From contig BTPG01000003.1 of NCBI GenBank assembly GCA_036245525.1, positions 188,454,804 to 188,518,803 of the forward strand: a DNA stretch of 64,000 nt. Reading direction: 5' to 3'. The position numbers and the translations under genes were made by a program. The stretch comes from Semisulcospira habei. Taxonomy: Eukaryota > Mollusca > Gastropoda > Semisulcospiridae. Below are positions 1-11,632 of the stretch, piece by piece. The notes beneath the pieces are model-generated. The model did not search any database, was not told the DNA's origin, and was given only the letters and a program-made list of their open reading frames with translations. Numbering within the stretch: the stretch's first letter is position 1; every line of letters starts with the position of its first letter.

Positions 1-330
1 ATTGATGATGGGTCTCCACTTGCCGCCCGGCTTGGGCACCACGAAGAGGTGGCTGTAGAAGGCTGGGGAATCGTGGCGCGAGACGACCTCTGTGGCGGCA
101 TTGTGCAGAAGCGCGGCGACTTCCCCGCGAAGGGCGTTGGCCTTGAGATGGTCAATCGGCATCTCGGTCCACAGGGGAGAGCGTCGAAGCAGCGAAAGGT
201 GATCAGGAGGCCCTCGGAGATGGTGGATAGGACCCAGGGATTGTCTGGGAGCAGCGAATGCCACAACTCGCTGCGAAGGGCGAGCCTCCTGCCGACTGGA
301 GACCCCGAGACGATCAGTGGGGGCTGAAGC
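1..330 (-). pseudogene. DIRS A reverse transcriptase, N-terminal fragment
   Basis: Minus-strand translation gives the block just before the RT palm that is shared by all DIRS copies here: a helix ending in ATEVVSRHDSPAFYS, then LFVVPKPGGKWRPII. The catalytic aspartates would lie to the left of position 1 and are not in the window. The segment upstream (LLPDNPWV-like) also matches the RT leader of element C. It is a fragment only because the window ends here; whether the rest is intact cannot be judged. Confidence 0.8.
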
Positions 331-408
331 GGAAAGGAGTCAGGGAGCCCTACCGCGCCCTGGTCGGCGGACGGGCTTAGGCCAAGCGGAAGCCCGAGTC
401 CTGATAGG

Positions 409-1312
409 TCAGGATCGGCTGAAGGTAGGGGCACGGGCAGAAGCCCGAGGGCAAGAGGCAGGGGGAAGGGTGGTGGGTCTGCGGGACCACAGGGGGCGAC
501 CCACAGCCTTGCGGGCTGCCTGAAAGCAGGGCGGCGCTGCAGGGCCAGACGTCCTTGCTTGCTTCCTACACCGACTGCCAGGTGGGACCGAAGAGGAGGG
601 AGCCACCGAGGGGAGCGCGACAAAGCTGCGACCTCACCTCCGGAGGGAGGCCATGACAGTTCTGAAGTAGGGCATCCCGATGCATTAAATCACAATTGGA
701 GGCGGCGGCCATTGCGTTGACAGAGGAGTGATAAGCTGCCCGGTTTGCTGCCTCCGCAAGAGCGAGGAGGTCCCCAAAGAGGGGCAAAATGGAAGGGTGC
801 CAGGCGTCCTCAATGCGGCAGACTAACGCTCGAGTCAGAAGCTCCAAGAAGCCCGAGCAAGCCAAGTTGTTACGAACCAGGGACGCCGTCTTGTCTAAGC
901 CGCAGGAAACGTTACGCCGCGCCGGTCCTGTTCCGCCTGCTAACAGAAGTGCCGGAGGATCCGCCTCGGGAAGGGGACAGGAAAAGGCCTGATAATGTCC
1001 TGCATGCCAGTCCTGACGGAAGGCGATGTCCAGCCGGCCACTTACCGTCGGAGAAGAAAAAGGCCTCATGCAAGGGGCACTGAAGCAGATGCGCGGAGAA
1101 GGCGTCAGCAAGATCCTTAAAGCCCGGGGGCTGGGAAAGCGACTTTCTCCTATTGACTTGACGATCGGCGTTGACGAAGACTGAGACCTTCCTCTTAAGC
1201 GGGGGGGGGATGGAGGGCAGGCCTCCGCGGGGAGACGCGCAGCAATTAAACGAGCCGCTTCATCCAGAGACTGGAGAGTCTCTGCCCTCGGACCAGAGCA
1301 GGCCGCTGGCAA
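409..1312 (-). pseudogene. DIRS A gag, middle and C-terminal part, frameshifted
   Basis: Gag is the particle-forming protein of DIRS retrotransposons. Positions 1312-566 read a segment with LDEAARLI, FRQDWHAGHYQAFSCPLP, GLDKTASLVRNNLACSGFLELLT and NRAAYHSSVNAMAAASNCDLM, all colinear with gag of element C. The C-terminal FQAARKAVGR block continues in another frame at 606-409, so there is a frameshift near 566-606. A second disturbance near 1180 replaces the basic PPLKRK motif. The region from 1313 to 1684 still looks gag-like in composition (proline and arginine rich) but lacks the zinc ribbon. It is a decayed copy. Confidence 0.8.
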
Positions 1313-1851
1313 CAGGGGTGAGGCGGGACAGCATGAGTGGGGAGAGGAAGACTTACTGTCTGGGCCGAGGAGAGCAGAGACGGAGTCATCAGGCTGCAGA
1401 CAGAGCGTCTACTGAGTGGCGGGGGAGCCGGGAGCCGTCCCGAGAGGAGGCAAAGGAGCCACGAGTCTCGCTGGGCACATCCCGACGTCCGAAGCTGTAT
1501 GACGTACAAGTAGGAGTCCTCCGCAGGCTCCGTCGTCATCTGTCGGGTGAGTCACGGTACGATGTACGCCTGGAGGGACAGCCGGCCGAAGCGTCCCTGG
1601 CGTGTGCTGGTCACCTATCCTGGGGGGAGCAAGAGCGATGGGGTGAGCGTAGCTGTTGGGCGTGAACAGAAGAGCTCCTTTCACGGCGCCCTTTGGGCCT
1701 AGCGACCAGTCATACGCTTAGCTGCGACGCGAACGGCTGTTCCGGTTTTGGCTTATGTTTATCTCATGTTCTCCGTGTGTTTTCTCGACTTCGTTTGTGC
1801 TTTTCTGGATTTCTTCGTGTGTGCGATTATCCATCCTGCGTTGATTCTTAT

Positions 1852-4623
1852 GGGGAGATGATTCTGTATTCAGGTCATGAAGAGGAGAATGCCCCCCATA
1901 CAGAAGGAGTAGCACTCATGCTGTCACCAGTGGCACAGAGAGCGCTGATGGGCTGGGAACCTCTTGGGCCAAGAATTATAACAGCAGCCTTTAGAACCAA
2001 GAAAAAGCTCAAGCTGAACGTCATCCAGTGTTATGCGCCCACTAATGACAGTGACGAGGAAGAGAAACAAGAGTTCTACGACCGACTCCAGAGTGCCGTG
2101 GACAAATGTGCGGAGCGAGACATCACCATCGTCATGGGCGATTTTAATGCCAAAATAGGGGAGGACAACACCGGATACGAAGAGGTGATGGGGAGACAGG
2201 GACTAGGCTCGGAGATGAGTGAGAACGGGGAGAGGTTTGTAGACTTTTGTGCTCTAAACCGACTTGTCATTGGAGGCAGCATCTTCCCACACAGAAAAAT
2301 ACACAAAGCAACTTGGGTCTCACCTGACCATACAACAGAGAACCAAATAGACCATATCTGCATTAGCAAGAAATTTAGAAGATCCCTTCAAGATGTTCGA
2401 GTGAGGAGGGGAGCAGATGTCGCCTCAGAATGAAGCTCAAGCTAAAGAAAAGCCGCACAGAGACAACAAGAAGACAGCGCTATAATGTAGGCCACCTGAG
2501 AGAAACTGGAGTTAGAGAAGAGTTCAAACTGGTGCTGTCCAACCGGTTTCAAGCGCTACAGGAGCTAGTAAATGAAGAGGAGGCGGTCACCACAGAGCAG
2601 CAGTGGAAGGCAGTTAGAGAGGCGCTGAACTCAACCTGCAAAGACACTGTAGGGTTCAGGAAACACTACCACAAGGACTGGCTGTCGGCACAGACCTTGA
2701 AGAAGATAGAAGCGAGGAAGCAGAAGAAAGCAGCGGTCAACAACAGTCGCACGAGAGCAGCCAAAGTAAGGGCACAGGGGGAATACTGGGAAGCCAACCG
2801 CGAGGTGAAGAGGAGTATCAGGGCAGGCAAGAGGGCCTACACAGACAGCCTGGCAGCAGAGGCAGAAAAGGCAGCAGGCAGCGGCAACATGAAACAGCTC
2901 TACGACATTACCAGAAGATTGTCGGGTAAGTATGGCCATACAGAAAGACCAGTAAAAGACAAAGAAGGCAAGCCTATTGCAGACAGAGCAGACCAACTCG
3001 ACAGATGGGCCGAGTATTTTGAAGAGTTACTGAACAGACCTAGCCCACCCGACCCCCCCGACATCCAGCTGGCAGAGACCGACCTACCCATCAGCTGTGA
3101 CAGACCCAGCCGGGAAGAGATCAGAAAAGCAGTGGCATTTTTGAAGAATGGCAAAGCAGCAGGGCAAGATGGCATCCCAGCGGAGTCTCTGAAAGCAGAC
3201 CTAGAGACAACAGTTGAGATGCTGTACCCACTGTTTGGAAAGATCTGGGAAGAGGAGGTGATGCCAACTGACTGGAAGGAGGGGTACCTAATCAAGCTTC
3301 CCAAGAAAGGCGACCTCAGCAAGTGTTCCAACTACAGAGGAATCACCTTGCTGTCAGTACCAGGAAAGGTCTTCAACAGGATCATCCTAGAGAGAATGAA
3401 GAGCTCCGTTGACCCCCAGCTGAGAGACCAGCAAGCAGGATTCAGGAAGAACCGATCATGTACAGACCAGATCGCCACTCTCCGCATCATCGTGGAACAG
3501 TCTCTGGAGTGGAGCTCCCCGCTGTACGTCAACTTTGTGGATTATGAGAAAGCATTTGACAGCGTGGACCGAGAGACTGTGGAAACTCCTACGACACTAC
3601 GGTGTACCCACAAAGCTCGTCCGCCTGATCAAGAGCAGCTATGATGACATGACATGTCGCGTGATCCACGAAGGGCAGTTCACCAGAGAGCTCCAGGTCA
3701 GAACTGGTGTCAGGCAGGGGTGTCTGCTGTCTCCGTTCCTCTTCCTACTGGCCATAGACTGGGTCATGAAGATGACCACAGAGCACAGACGAAGTGGAAT
3801 ACAGTGGACACTGTGGACACAGCTTGACGACCTCGATTTTGCAGACGACTTGGCATTACTGTCCCACACTCATCAACAAATGCAGGACAAGACCACGAGG
3901 CTTGCTGACATCTCGTCCCAAGTGGGCCTCACCATTCACAAACAGAAAACAAAGACAATGAGGCTGAACGCAACCAGGGAAGAACCAGTCTTGCTTGCTG
4001 GCACCCCGTTGGAGGAGGTGGAGTCCTTCACCTATCTCGGGAGCATCATAGACAAAAAAGGCGGCACTGATGCAGATGTCAGAGCACGAATCGGTAAAGC
4101 CAGAGCAGCCTTTCTCCAGTTGAAAAAAGTGTGGAGTTCCAGAGAGCTGTCACAACACACCAAAGTCCGGATTTTCAACTCCAATGTAAAAGCAGTTCTC
4201 CTATATGGAGCAGAGACATGGAGATTGACAAAAACCACAGTCAACAGAGTACAGACCTTCATGAACAGTTGCCTTAGAAGAATTTTGAAAATCCACTGGC
4301 CAGAGAAGATCAGCAACGTCAGACTCTGGGAGAGAACAGAGCAGATAACAGCAGAGAATGAAATTGGGCGAAGAAGATGGGGATGGATCGGTCACAGTCT
4401 GAGAAAGCCAGCTTCCAGTATCACTAGGCAGGCATTGTCATGGAACCCCCAGGGAAAGAGGAAAAGAGGTAGGCCGAGAAACTCCTGGCGTCGAGACCTC
4501 CAAGCAGACATCAAGAGACTGGGAACCACCTGGAGTAGAATCGAAGGAGAAGCACAGGACAGGAGTTGCTGGAGGTCTCTCGTCAACGGCCTGTACCCGG
4601 GTAGGGGTGACAGGCGTAAGTAA
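1852..4623 (+). pseudogene. RTE-like LINE ORF2 (endonuclease and reverse transcriptase), broken
   Basis: The protein would nick DNA and reverse-transcribe the LINE RNA at the nick. The reading starts inside the endonuclease domain (CYAPTNDSDEEE, then GDFNAKIGEDN). A small deletion near 2428-2432 removes the expected SDHH block and shifts frame. The linker and fingers follow (LKNGKAAGQDGIPAES, NYRGITLLSVPGK), then palm motif FVDYEKAFDSVDR. A one-base shift near 3583 moves the frame again. The second half holds TGVRQGCLLSPFLF and the catalytic DFADDLALL, and it ends with WRSLVNGLYPGRGDRRK before a stop at 4621-4623. No RNase H domain is seen. The missing N-terminus, the deletion and the frameshift make it non-functional. 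Confidence 0.87.
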
Positions 4624-4631
4624 GTAAGTAA
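1852..4631 (+). mobile_element. RTE-like LINE inserted in DIRS B leader
   Basis: A 5'-truncated non-LTR retrotransposon. It is flanked by an 11-12 base target duplication (GTTGATTCTTA, at 1840-1850 and 4632-4642) and ends in a short (GTAA)n-type tail at 4618-4631. Joining the flanks restores an uninterrupted DIRS B leader. A short tandem 3' tail and an RT without RNase H fit an RTE/RTE-X type; the exact clade is inferred. Confidence 0.88.
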
Positions 4632-4912
4632 GTTGATTCTTATCCTTACGACATCTGGTGGAAGTTGAACGGCGATCTTTTCCCTTTTCATAGCGGACAT
4701 GAGGTAAGGTCTCGGATTATAGTTATACATGCGCCGGCCATTTTTAACGGTTTCGATCTGACTTGAAGCAGTTGCCGTTTGGCACCGTTTTTTCTTTGCG
4801 CATAGGGCGTTAGGCTGCTTTCGATTTTCTCATCCGCCCTTTGTTGTTTTGTTTTCGGGTTCTCTCCCGGTCGTTTTTATGTTTTTGCTTTTAGTGCAAC
4901 TAACGGCAAAAA

Positions 4913-7135
4913 ATGAGACGGACGGGAAGCGGCCTATCTTTTCATGGTTCCCGTTTCTGTTGCAGTTCGCAATTACGTACATGCCCGCGTTGCTTGGGTT
5001 TTCAATACCTGACTAATTCACATGTTTTATGTTTACCATGCTCGGGATGTTCTTCTTCCCGACCGTGCCATGTCTGCTCTTCGTGGAAAGAGCGACATTG
5101 CTAACAACTCTGGGATTTTTATCATCGCAACCGGCCTGCGGCTCCTCGCTTACTTAGCCGCTTGCCGAACGCCAGTGCGACATCCCTTCATATAACTTCC
5201 GACCATTCGGGAACCCACAAACGAGCATCATCAGATATTGTGGGCTTTTCTTTGAACCGGATATTTCCTACCTGGGACCTCAGCGCTCGCCCATCGCTCG
5301 TCCCCTCCCACTCTACTGGGAGTTGGGATTTACCGCGATCGGGACGGCCCCTCCCTAATGCCTCAATCCCACTGGGGACCGGGCCATTTCAGCAAATCAG
5401 AGGCATTCCCAGGCGCGGCACGGGGTCCCACCTGCGGCCTCAAAAGAGTTGCACCCCATGAGTAGTGAGACTCTGGGGCCCTTGACTCACTCATCCGTGA
5501 CCTCTCCCGAGTCTCCCCCCAGGAGTAGTAAAACTCTGGGGCCCTCGACTCATACGAGCACTTCCCGCTCGGCGTTGCAGCCACCGGCAGCGGGTGACTC
5601 CCTCACTGTTTCTTTCAGACGCTCTCGCGTGGATGATCGAACACGGCGCACTCATCCTTCTCAACTTTTCTCCGCTAGTCCGCTTTGGACAGTGAAGTTA
5701 CACTGTCGTTCTTTCAGCCGCAGCCCTCTCTCCAGAGACGCATGCTCAAGCGCGTTACAATCACGTTCTCCGGACCATCGCCGCTTTGTTCCCCTACGTG
5801 GTTCCTCCACCCATCGCCAGTCTCGAGACCAATCGAGATTACCTCTCCATTCCTCTTCCTGTCGATCTCAGGTGAGCGCTCGTTCTGCCCCCCACCATTC
5901 GGGCCTTCCGGACCTGAGAGTGGTCCGTGCGCCCGCTTCTAGCTTTCCAGTCGCGCCTGTTCAATCCCTCTCTGCCCAGGGAGTTCCGCTTTCACCCCCC
6001 CTCGCCTGGCGGATCCTTGTGGGGGGATCGACACGAGGTGCTTAGCCTACACCCCGCAGATTCTGCTTCCGTGTTCCTCGAGCCGCAGTCTCCGCTTTCG
6101 AGTCACCCAGCTCTCCCTCTCTCCCCTGCGGCTCCCTTGCCCACCCCTGCGGTGGCTTCTCCCTCCTTTCTTCGTAGCTTATCGCCCTCTTCCCCCCACC
6201 TTGCCTTGGGCATAGATTACTGCCGAGCCCTCAACGAAGCGGCCCACCTGATTTCGGCTGCTCTTCCTCCGGACGCTTGCCCCCCCCCCCCCCCCTCTCC
6301 TCCCTTGAAACGGAAGGCTTCAGCTTCGGTCGACGCTTCGCATCAGTGTAAACGTTTTAAGACCTTCCCTCAGCCCACCTGCTTTCAGGACGTCTCTGAT
6401 GCTTTTAACGCTCATTTACAACAGGGCAATTTGTCGGACATTGGCTTCTTTTCCGACTGCCAATGGCCTGCGGATGTGGACATCAAGTTCCGACAGCACT
6501 GGTACGCAGAACACAACCAGTCCTTCCTGTGCCCCCTCCCGACGGTTGATCCCGCTGCAGAGGCCCAGATTGGTGGTAAGACCGCTGTGGGTCAGTCTAC
6601 TCCCGCGGGCCTAGACAAGACGGCTACCCTGATTCGGAATTCTCTAGCCGTGTTGGGTTTTCGGGAGTTAGCCACACAGGCTGTGGTACGATGTATTTAC
6701 ACTCCCATCATGGTGACGGCTAATCGGGCAGTGTACCACGCTTCGACAAACGCTTTAGCGGCAGCCTCCAATTGTGATCTTAAGCGGCGGGACGGCGTCC
6801 TCCAGCAATGTGTCGGCATTCCCACTTCTGTGAAGTCCCAGCTGTGCCAGGCCCCCCTCGGCGGTGCTCTTGTGTTTGGCCCTACCTGGCAGTCGGTGAA
6901 GGAGTCTACCACCTTTGGCCTCGCACCCCCCCTCCCCCCTGCGGCTTCCAACCACTTTCAGTCTTCCCGCAGGGCCGTGGACCTTTTGCGGACCTTCAGA
7001 CCCACCCCGCGATTCTCCCGGGGAACCTCTAGGCCTGGACGTCCCGTCTTCTCCGGCCATTCTCGCGCTCCCACCTCTTCGGCCCCCTCGTTTCCCCGCC
7101 CCTACCGGAGGTTCGGGCGGGAACGGGCCCAGTGA
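4913..7135 (+). pseudogene. DIRS B gag, frameshifted
   Basis: The N-terminal zinc-ribbon-like block, with cysteine pairs CPRC, CLPCSGC and CHVC, is at 4913-5104 and corresponds to the gag start of element C. The reading then changes frame repeatedly between 5104 and 5930. From 5927 to 7135 a long open stretch gives the conserved gag body: IDYCRALNEAAHLI, a proline run encoded by a 16-base C tract (about 6283-6298), LKRKASAS, FRQHWYAEHNQSFLCPLP, GLDKTATLIRNSLA and NRAVYHASTNALAAASNCDL. The C-terminus overlaps the RT frame by about 220 bases, as in element C. The frame changes make it a pseudogene. Confidence 0.82.
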
Positions 7136-9050
7136 CTATCACCCTCTACCTTCCCTGCGGACGACCACGGAACACCCCGTCGGCGGGAGGCTACCCCGGC
7201 ACATCGACGAGTGGCGGTCCCTGCTGCCAGACGATACTTGGGTGCTCTCCACTAGTTCAGACGGACTCCATATTTCGTTTCTCCAGCCGCCTCCTCTCCG
7301 CCACTCGCCCGTGTGGACTCGCGTCTCATCCGACCCGATCAAGGCTTTGGCTCTTCGTCCGGAGATTGCGTCTCTCCTTCAGAAGGCTGCGACGGAAATG
7401 GTCTCTCGGCTCGACTCGCCAGCATTCTACAGCCGCCTCTTCCTGGTTCCAAAACCCGGCGGTCAGTGGCGTCTGGTCATCGACCTATCGGCTCTAAACC
7501 GGTTTATTTCGACCCCCTCATTTCGCATGGAGACAGCGCAGGCCGTGCGGTTAGACTTTGCGGTCAGCCTCGACCTTTCCGATGCTTACCTCCATGTTCC
7601 CATTCACCCAGCGTCTCGCCGCTTCCTATGTTTCACCTTCAACGGCGTCGTATACCAGTTTCGGGCTCTCCCCTTCGGCCTCAACATCAGCCCTTGGGTC
7701 TTTACGCGGATTATGGACACGGTGATCTCTCGGGCCCAACAGTCCTCATCCCGCCCAACCTCCAATTACCTAGACGACATCTTGCTCCGCAATCAGGACC
7801 CCCAGTCTCTGGAGACGGACCAGGATGCTCTACTGACTCTTTTTCGGAGACTGGGATTTATGGTCCACCAAGGGAAGTCGGATTTCACACCCTCCCGTAC
7901 CTTCATCCATCTCGAAATGGAGTTTCTGACCGACAACAACACTGTGAGACTAACGGCCTCTCGCATTCAGAAACTGGCTGCGGCCGCTCACCAGGTGTCG
8001 CGTTCCGAGTTGTGCCCTGCCAGTTCCTGGCAATTACTGGGACTCATCAGTGCGGCAGCCGATCTCCTTCCCCTCGGTCGCCTGTACTCTCGGCTTCTTC
8101 AGCGCCATCTCCTTTTCCATTGGTGACCTTACTCAAACGACCTTTCGGCCCTAGTACCGGTGTCCCCCTTGGTCACACCTACTTTGGTGGACGGATCTGA
8201 CCTGGCTCACGTCGGGAGTGCCCATTTCCTCCCAACCTCCTCAGCTTTCACTCTGCACAGATGCGATCCTATCCGGCTGGGGTGCCCACCTACTTCCGGA
8301 TTTCGAAGAGGTCTCGGGCCAGTGGACACCATCCTTATAGAACAGACACATCAACTGGCTGGAGTTGAAAGCAGTTTGGTTGGCTCTGACTCATTGGGAG
8401 ACTCGTCTCCATCACAACGAGATCTTGATTCTGTCCGAAAAATCCACTGTGGTATCGTACATCCAGAAACAAGGTGGGACGCGCCCTCCGTCTCTCTGCA
8501 TGCTTTTCTACCAGCTGTTCCTCTGGTGCCGGGATCGACACATCTCTCTCCGGGCGCGCCACATTCCGAGTCACCTCAATGTGCTTGCGGGCTCTCTCTC
8601 TCGCCGGGGCCAGCTGCTTCATACCAAATGGACCCTCAAACCAGAGATCTTCCGGCTGATCAGCACCCGCTGGGAGACACCAATGGTCGACCTTTTCGCG
8701 ACATGGTGGAACACACAGCGTCCCCTCTTTGTCTCGCCCGTCCCAGACCCTCTTGCCTGGGCAGTGGACGCCTTGTCGATCTCTTGGGATGGCCTGATAG
8801 CCTATGCTTATCCCCCGGTCATCCTTGTTCCCAAGGTGTTACTCAAACTCCGAGACTCGAACATGATACTCTTCCTCATAGCCCCCTTCAGCTGGGCATG
8901 CAGCTGGACGACCGACCTGGTAAGCCTCGCCACGGACGCTCCCCTGCTCTTACCCACACCACACACAATGCTGAAACAACCACGACAAGCTCTCTTCCAC
9001 CCATGTCAGGAGCGGCTCCTATTACACGCCTGGAGGTTGTGCAGAGGCTT
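6915..9050 (+). pseudogene. DIRS B reverse transcriptase, RNase H and Dam-like region, broken
   Basis: Positions 6915-8126 encode the RT: DSPAFYSRLFLVPKPGG, VSLDLSDAYLHVPIH, FRALPFGLNISPW and the catalytic SNYLDDILL. The frame breaks at about 8126. The RNase H part is partly out of frame to 8365 and then open: WLELKAVWLALTHWE, a site reading LILSEKST where C has SDNT (so the catalytic aspartate is changed to glutamate), and HIPSHLNVLAGSLSR, where the last RNase H aspartate is a glycine. The Dam-like segment (WETPMVDLFATWWN, VDALSISWDG, YAYPP) follows, and this frame runs straight into the recombinase. Function is unlikely. Confidence 0.85.
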
Positions 9051-10066
9051 TAGAGGTTTCTCGCATGCAGCAATGGAGGCTATCGCTGCGGCCCACAGGG
9101 CTTCCACCAGGAGGGTATACGAGGGCAGGTGTCGAGTCCTGCAGTCCTGGTGCCTCTCCAGACACCTGTCTCCAACGGCCTTGTCTACACCCCAGTTAGC
9201 AGAGTTCTTCTTGTGGCACTTTGACGAACAAAACCTGGCCCCTATCACCATCCGGGGATATCTCTCTATGGTTGCAGATACCTACCGACATTTGGGCCGA
9301 CTGGATCCGGGTGCGTGCAAAGACCTCGCCGACCTCCTTGCCCATTTTGAGTTACAGCGACCTGTTCAGCGTTCGCTACTTCCGTGCTGGGACCTGGCCT
9401 GGATCCTCACTTGGCTTAATTTGAACCGCTTACTTTGCCCTTAGCCACTATGGCTGACATCACCAGGAAGACCTGTTTCCTACTCGCTCTCACTTCGGCT
9501 GCCAGTCAGCGAGCTGCATGCATTATCAGTGGACCCAGCACGCCTCCAGTTTCGTGCGGATGGCTCCGTCCAGTTAATGACGAACCCTTCCTTTCTCGCC
9601 AAGAATAGGCTTCCCTCGGCCGGAGCTCAGATCATGACCCTCCGCCCGCTTAAGGGTTTTGACCTTTCCCGGGAATCCCGACAAGACCCTGTACAGGCCT
9701 TGAGGATCTACTTGCGTCGTTCGCGGCCCTTCCGACGGAGCCGGAAACGACTCTTTCTTCCCCTGCAACGCGGCAGGGACGATATTTCAGCGCAGACTAT
9801 ATCCTCGTGGATCCGCAGGATCATCCGCTCTGCTTATGAAGAACTCTCACCGGACGTGGCACAGAGACTTCGCATTCGAGCCCACGAGTCTTGCCCTCGA
9901 CCGCAACTGTGCGGTGCTGGATATTGTGGCGGCCGTTGGGTGGCGAACGAGTTCCACCTTCGCCCGCTTCTACCTACGAGACCTCTCGGGCCAGAGGGAG
10001 AACCTGGCTCTTGTTGGGGACGTCTCGGCGGTGCAACACTCCCTCCCGGTGGCACCGGCTCCATAG
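9051..10066 (+). pseudogene. DIRS B tyrosine recombinase, broken
   Basis: The recombinase would insert circular retrotransposon DNA. Its N-terminal core-binding part is open up to 9444 (ASTRRVYEGRCRVLQSWC, LAPITIRGYLSMVADTYRHLG). A frameshift follows (the element C equivalent is ALATAARVSELHAM). Positions 9529-9890 give the catalytic-domain start, and the frame is lost again inside IRAHE, where the HxxR motif should be. The C-terminal STFARFYLRDLSGQ with the tyrosine is in a third frame, ending with a stop at about 10066. Loss of the region around HxxR shows it is inactive. Confidence 0.85.
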
Positions 10067-10175
10067 GTAACACTTAGTTGAAATCGTCGGGAGTTTGCGC
10101 CCAAGGCACCTCGTTAACCAACATGACGGGGTATGCTGGGCGGCACCCTCCCCCTTTTCGTTATTCTTCCCATCA

Positions 10176-10272
10176 GTAATGCCATTGGTAATGTTTTTGA
10201 GGAAACAAATTAATTTTTCTCTAAAATATATTTTTTTGAAAGATACTTACCGATGGCATTACTCTAAGGGCC
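10176..10272 (+). repeat. DIRS B internal complementary region (ICR)
   Basis: This roughly 97-base block starts with AGTAATGCCATTGGTAA and ends with TTACCGATGGCATTACT. It contains GAGGAAACAAATTAATTTTT, the predicted junction of the two element ends when circular. In DIRS elements the ICR is complementary to the outer ends of the terminal repeats and lies between recombinase and right repeat, as here. Confidence 0.8.
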
Positions 10273-10303
10273 CTCCCCTCTGCCCCGCTTGCCGCCAGCT
10301 ATG

Positions 10304-10503
10304 TTCGCTTAGCGTATGACTAGTCGCTAGGCCCAAAGGGCCTTATGGGAAGGGAGGGGAGGTCACTCCCCGAGTCGCCTCCCCGGTTGTGTTGCCGACA
10401 AAATGGAGACTTAGGCTGAAATAGGTAGCTAGACGTATCTTCCTATCAGTAATGCCATCGGTAAGTATTTTTCCAAAAAATATATTTCAGAGAGAAATTA
10501 ATA
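10304..10503 (+). repeat. DIRS B right inverted terminal repeat
   Basis: It starts with CGCTTAGCGTATGACTAGTC, inverted relative to 1690-1720, and ends with AGTAATGCCATCGGTAAGTA followed by an AT-rich tip. It abuts recombinase-coding DNA of the next element (B2) without a second ICR, so the junction is rearranged. Confidence 0.75.
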
Positions 10504-10519
10504 TTTCAGGTATGCATAC

Positions 10520-11617
10520 CTACGGCGCCGGCGGCGCCCTGGGGGAGTGCTGCGCCACCGAGATGTCCCCCACCATGGCCAGGTTGTCACGTTTGCCGGA
10601 TAGGTCCCTCAAGTAGAAGCCGGCGAAGGTGGATTCTGCCCACAAGCCTATGACCGCCACAATGTCGCGTACTGCACAGTTGCGATCAAATGCGATGCTC
10701 GTTGCCACTGCCCTCACTTCGTGTGCCCGTATGCGTATCGTTTTTGCTCTCTCTGGGGAGAGTTCTGCATACACAGACCGGATGACCCAGCGTAGCCAGG
10801 ATGAGATTGTCTGTGTAGAGATATCACGTCTGCCTGGGGCCAAGGGCAGGAAAAGGCGGGCACGCCCTTGTCTGAGTGGCTTCGTTCTGCGCAAGTAAAT
10901 TCGCAGCGCTCGGAGCGGATCCTGTTGACGGGACTCCGGGGACTGGTCCGTACGTCCGAAGGGGCGTATCGTTATGACATGTGGAGCAGCTGCGGGTGCG
11001 CGATTCTTGGCTAAGGACTGGTCGGTGAGAAGCTGCACCAAACCATCGGTCCGGAATTGCAGATAGGCGCTGCGCACTGAGAGCGCATGTAACTTGCTCA
11101 CCCAGGATGCTGTGGCGAGTGCCAACAGGAAGCATGTTTTCCTGGTTAGGTCGCTGAACCATGCCAAGGTGAGAGGTTCAAAGCGGGCAGAGTTGAGTCA
11201 CGTCAGAAACCAGGCCAAGTCCCAGCGCAGGACTAGAGATCGTGAGACCGGCCACTGAAGGTCTAGGTGCGCCATCAGGTCCGAGATATCTTTACAGGTC
11301 CCTGGGTCCGGTCGACCCAAGTGGCGGTAAGTGTCTGCGATCATGGCCAAGTATCCCCTGATGGTGATGGGGGCGAGGTTCTGCTGTACGAAAAGCCACA
11401 GAAAGAACTCGGCCAGCTGGAGCATAGTCAGAGCCATGGGTGAGAGCTGCTGGGAAGCGCACCAGGACTGTAGTATTCTCCATTTGCCCTCGTAAACGTT
11501 CCAGGTGGAAGCTCTGCGAGCTGCTGCGATAGCCACCACCGCTGCACTCGAGCAGCCTCTTGCGGCGTGGGCCTGCCGCACAATCTCCAAGCATAAAGGA
11601 GCAACCGCTCTGGGCAC
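10520..11617 (-). pseudogene. DIRS B2 tyrosine recombinase
   Basis: The reading has two frames joined near 11170-11200. The upstream part, 11617-11198, has ARRASTWNVYEGKWRILQSW and LAPITIRGYLAMIADTYRHLG (core-binding domain). The downstream part, 11167-10520, carries the catalytic domain: ALATASWVSKLHAL, where the usual arginine context AARVSEL is altered, then IRAHEVRAVATS (HxxR) and STFAGFYLRDLS (tyrosine). A clean stop follows APPAP. The frame break near 11180 and the altered first motif suggest loss of activity. Confidence 0.8.
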
Positions 11618-11632
11618 GGGTGGTAAAGACTG

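Larger units (their letters stand above)
1..1685 (-). mobile_element. DIRS-like element A, truncated at both ends
   Basis: The minus strand reads gag followed by the start of the reverse-transcriptase (RT) region of a DIRS-type retrotransposon, closely related to elements C and F further along. The 3' part lies outside the window at position 1. The 5' part, with the zinc-ribbon end of gag and the terminal repeat, is missing: at about 1685 the sequence changes abruptly to the inner end of a terminal repeat that belongs to element B on the opposite strand. Element A is therefore a remnant cut by B or by rearrangement. Confidence 0.85.
1686..10503 (+). mobile_element. DIRS-like element B, degenerate, plus strand
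   Basis: The order on the plus strand is: a remnant of the left terminal repeat (about 1686-1720), 5' leader, gag, RT-RNase H-methyltransferase-like region, tyrosine recombinase, internal complementary region and right inverted terminal repeat. The left remnant (CTTTGGGCCTAGCGAC) is the reverse complement of part of the right repeat near 10325-10343, which establishes the inverted-repeat layout. An RTE-like LINE (1852-4631) splits the 5' leader. Frames are broken several times, so the copy is dead. Confidence 0.85.
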
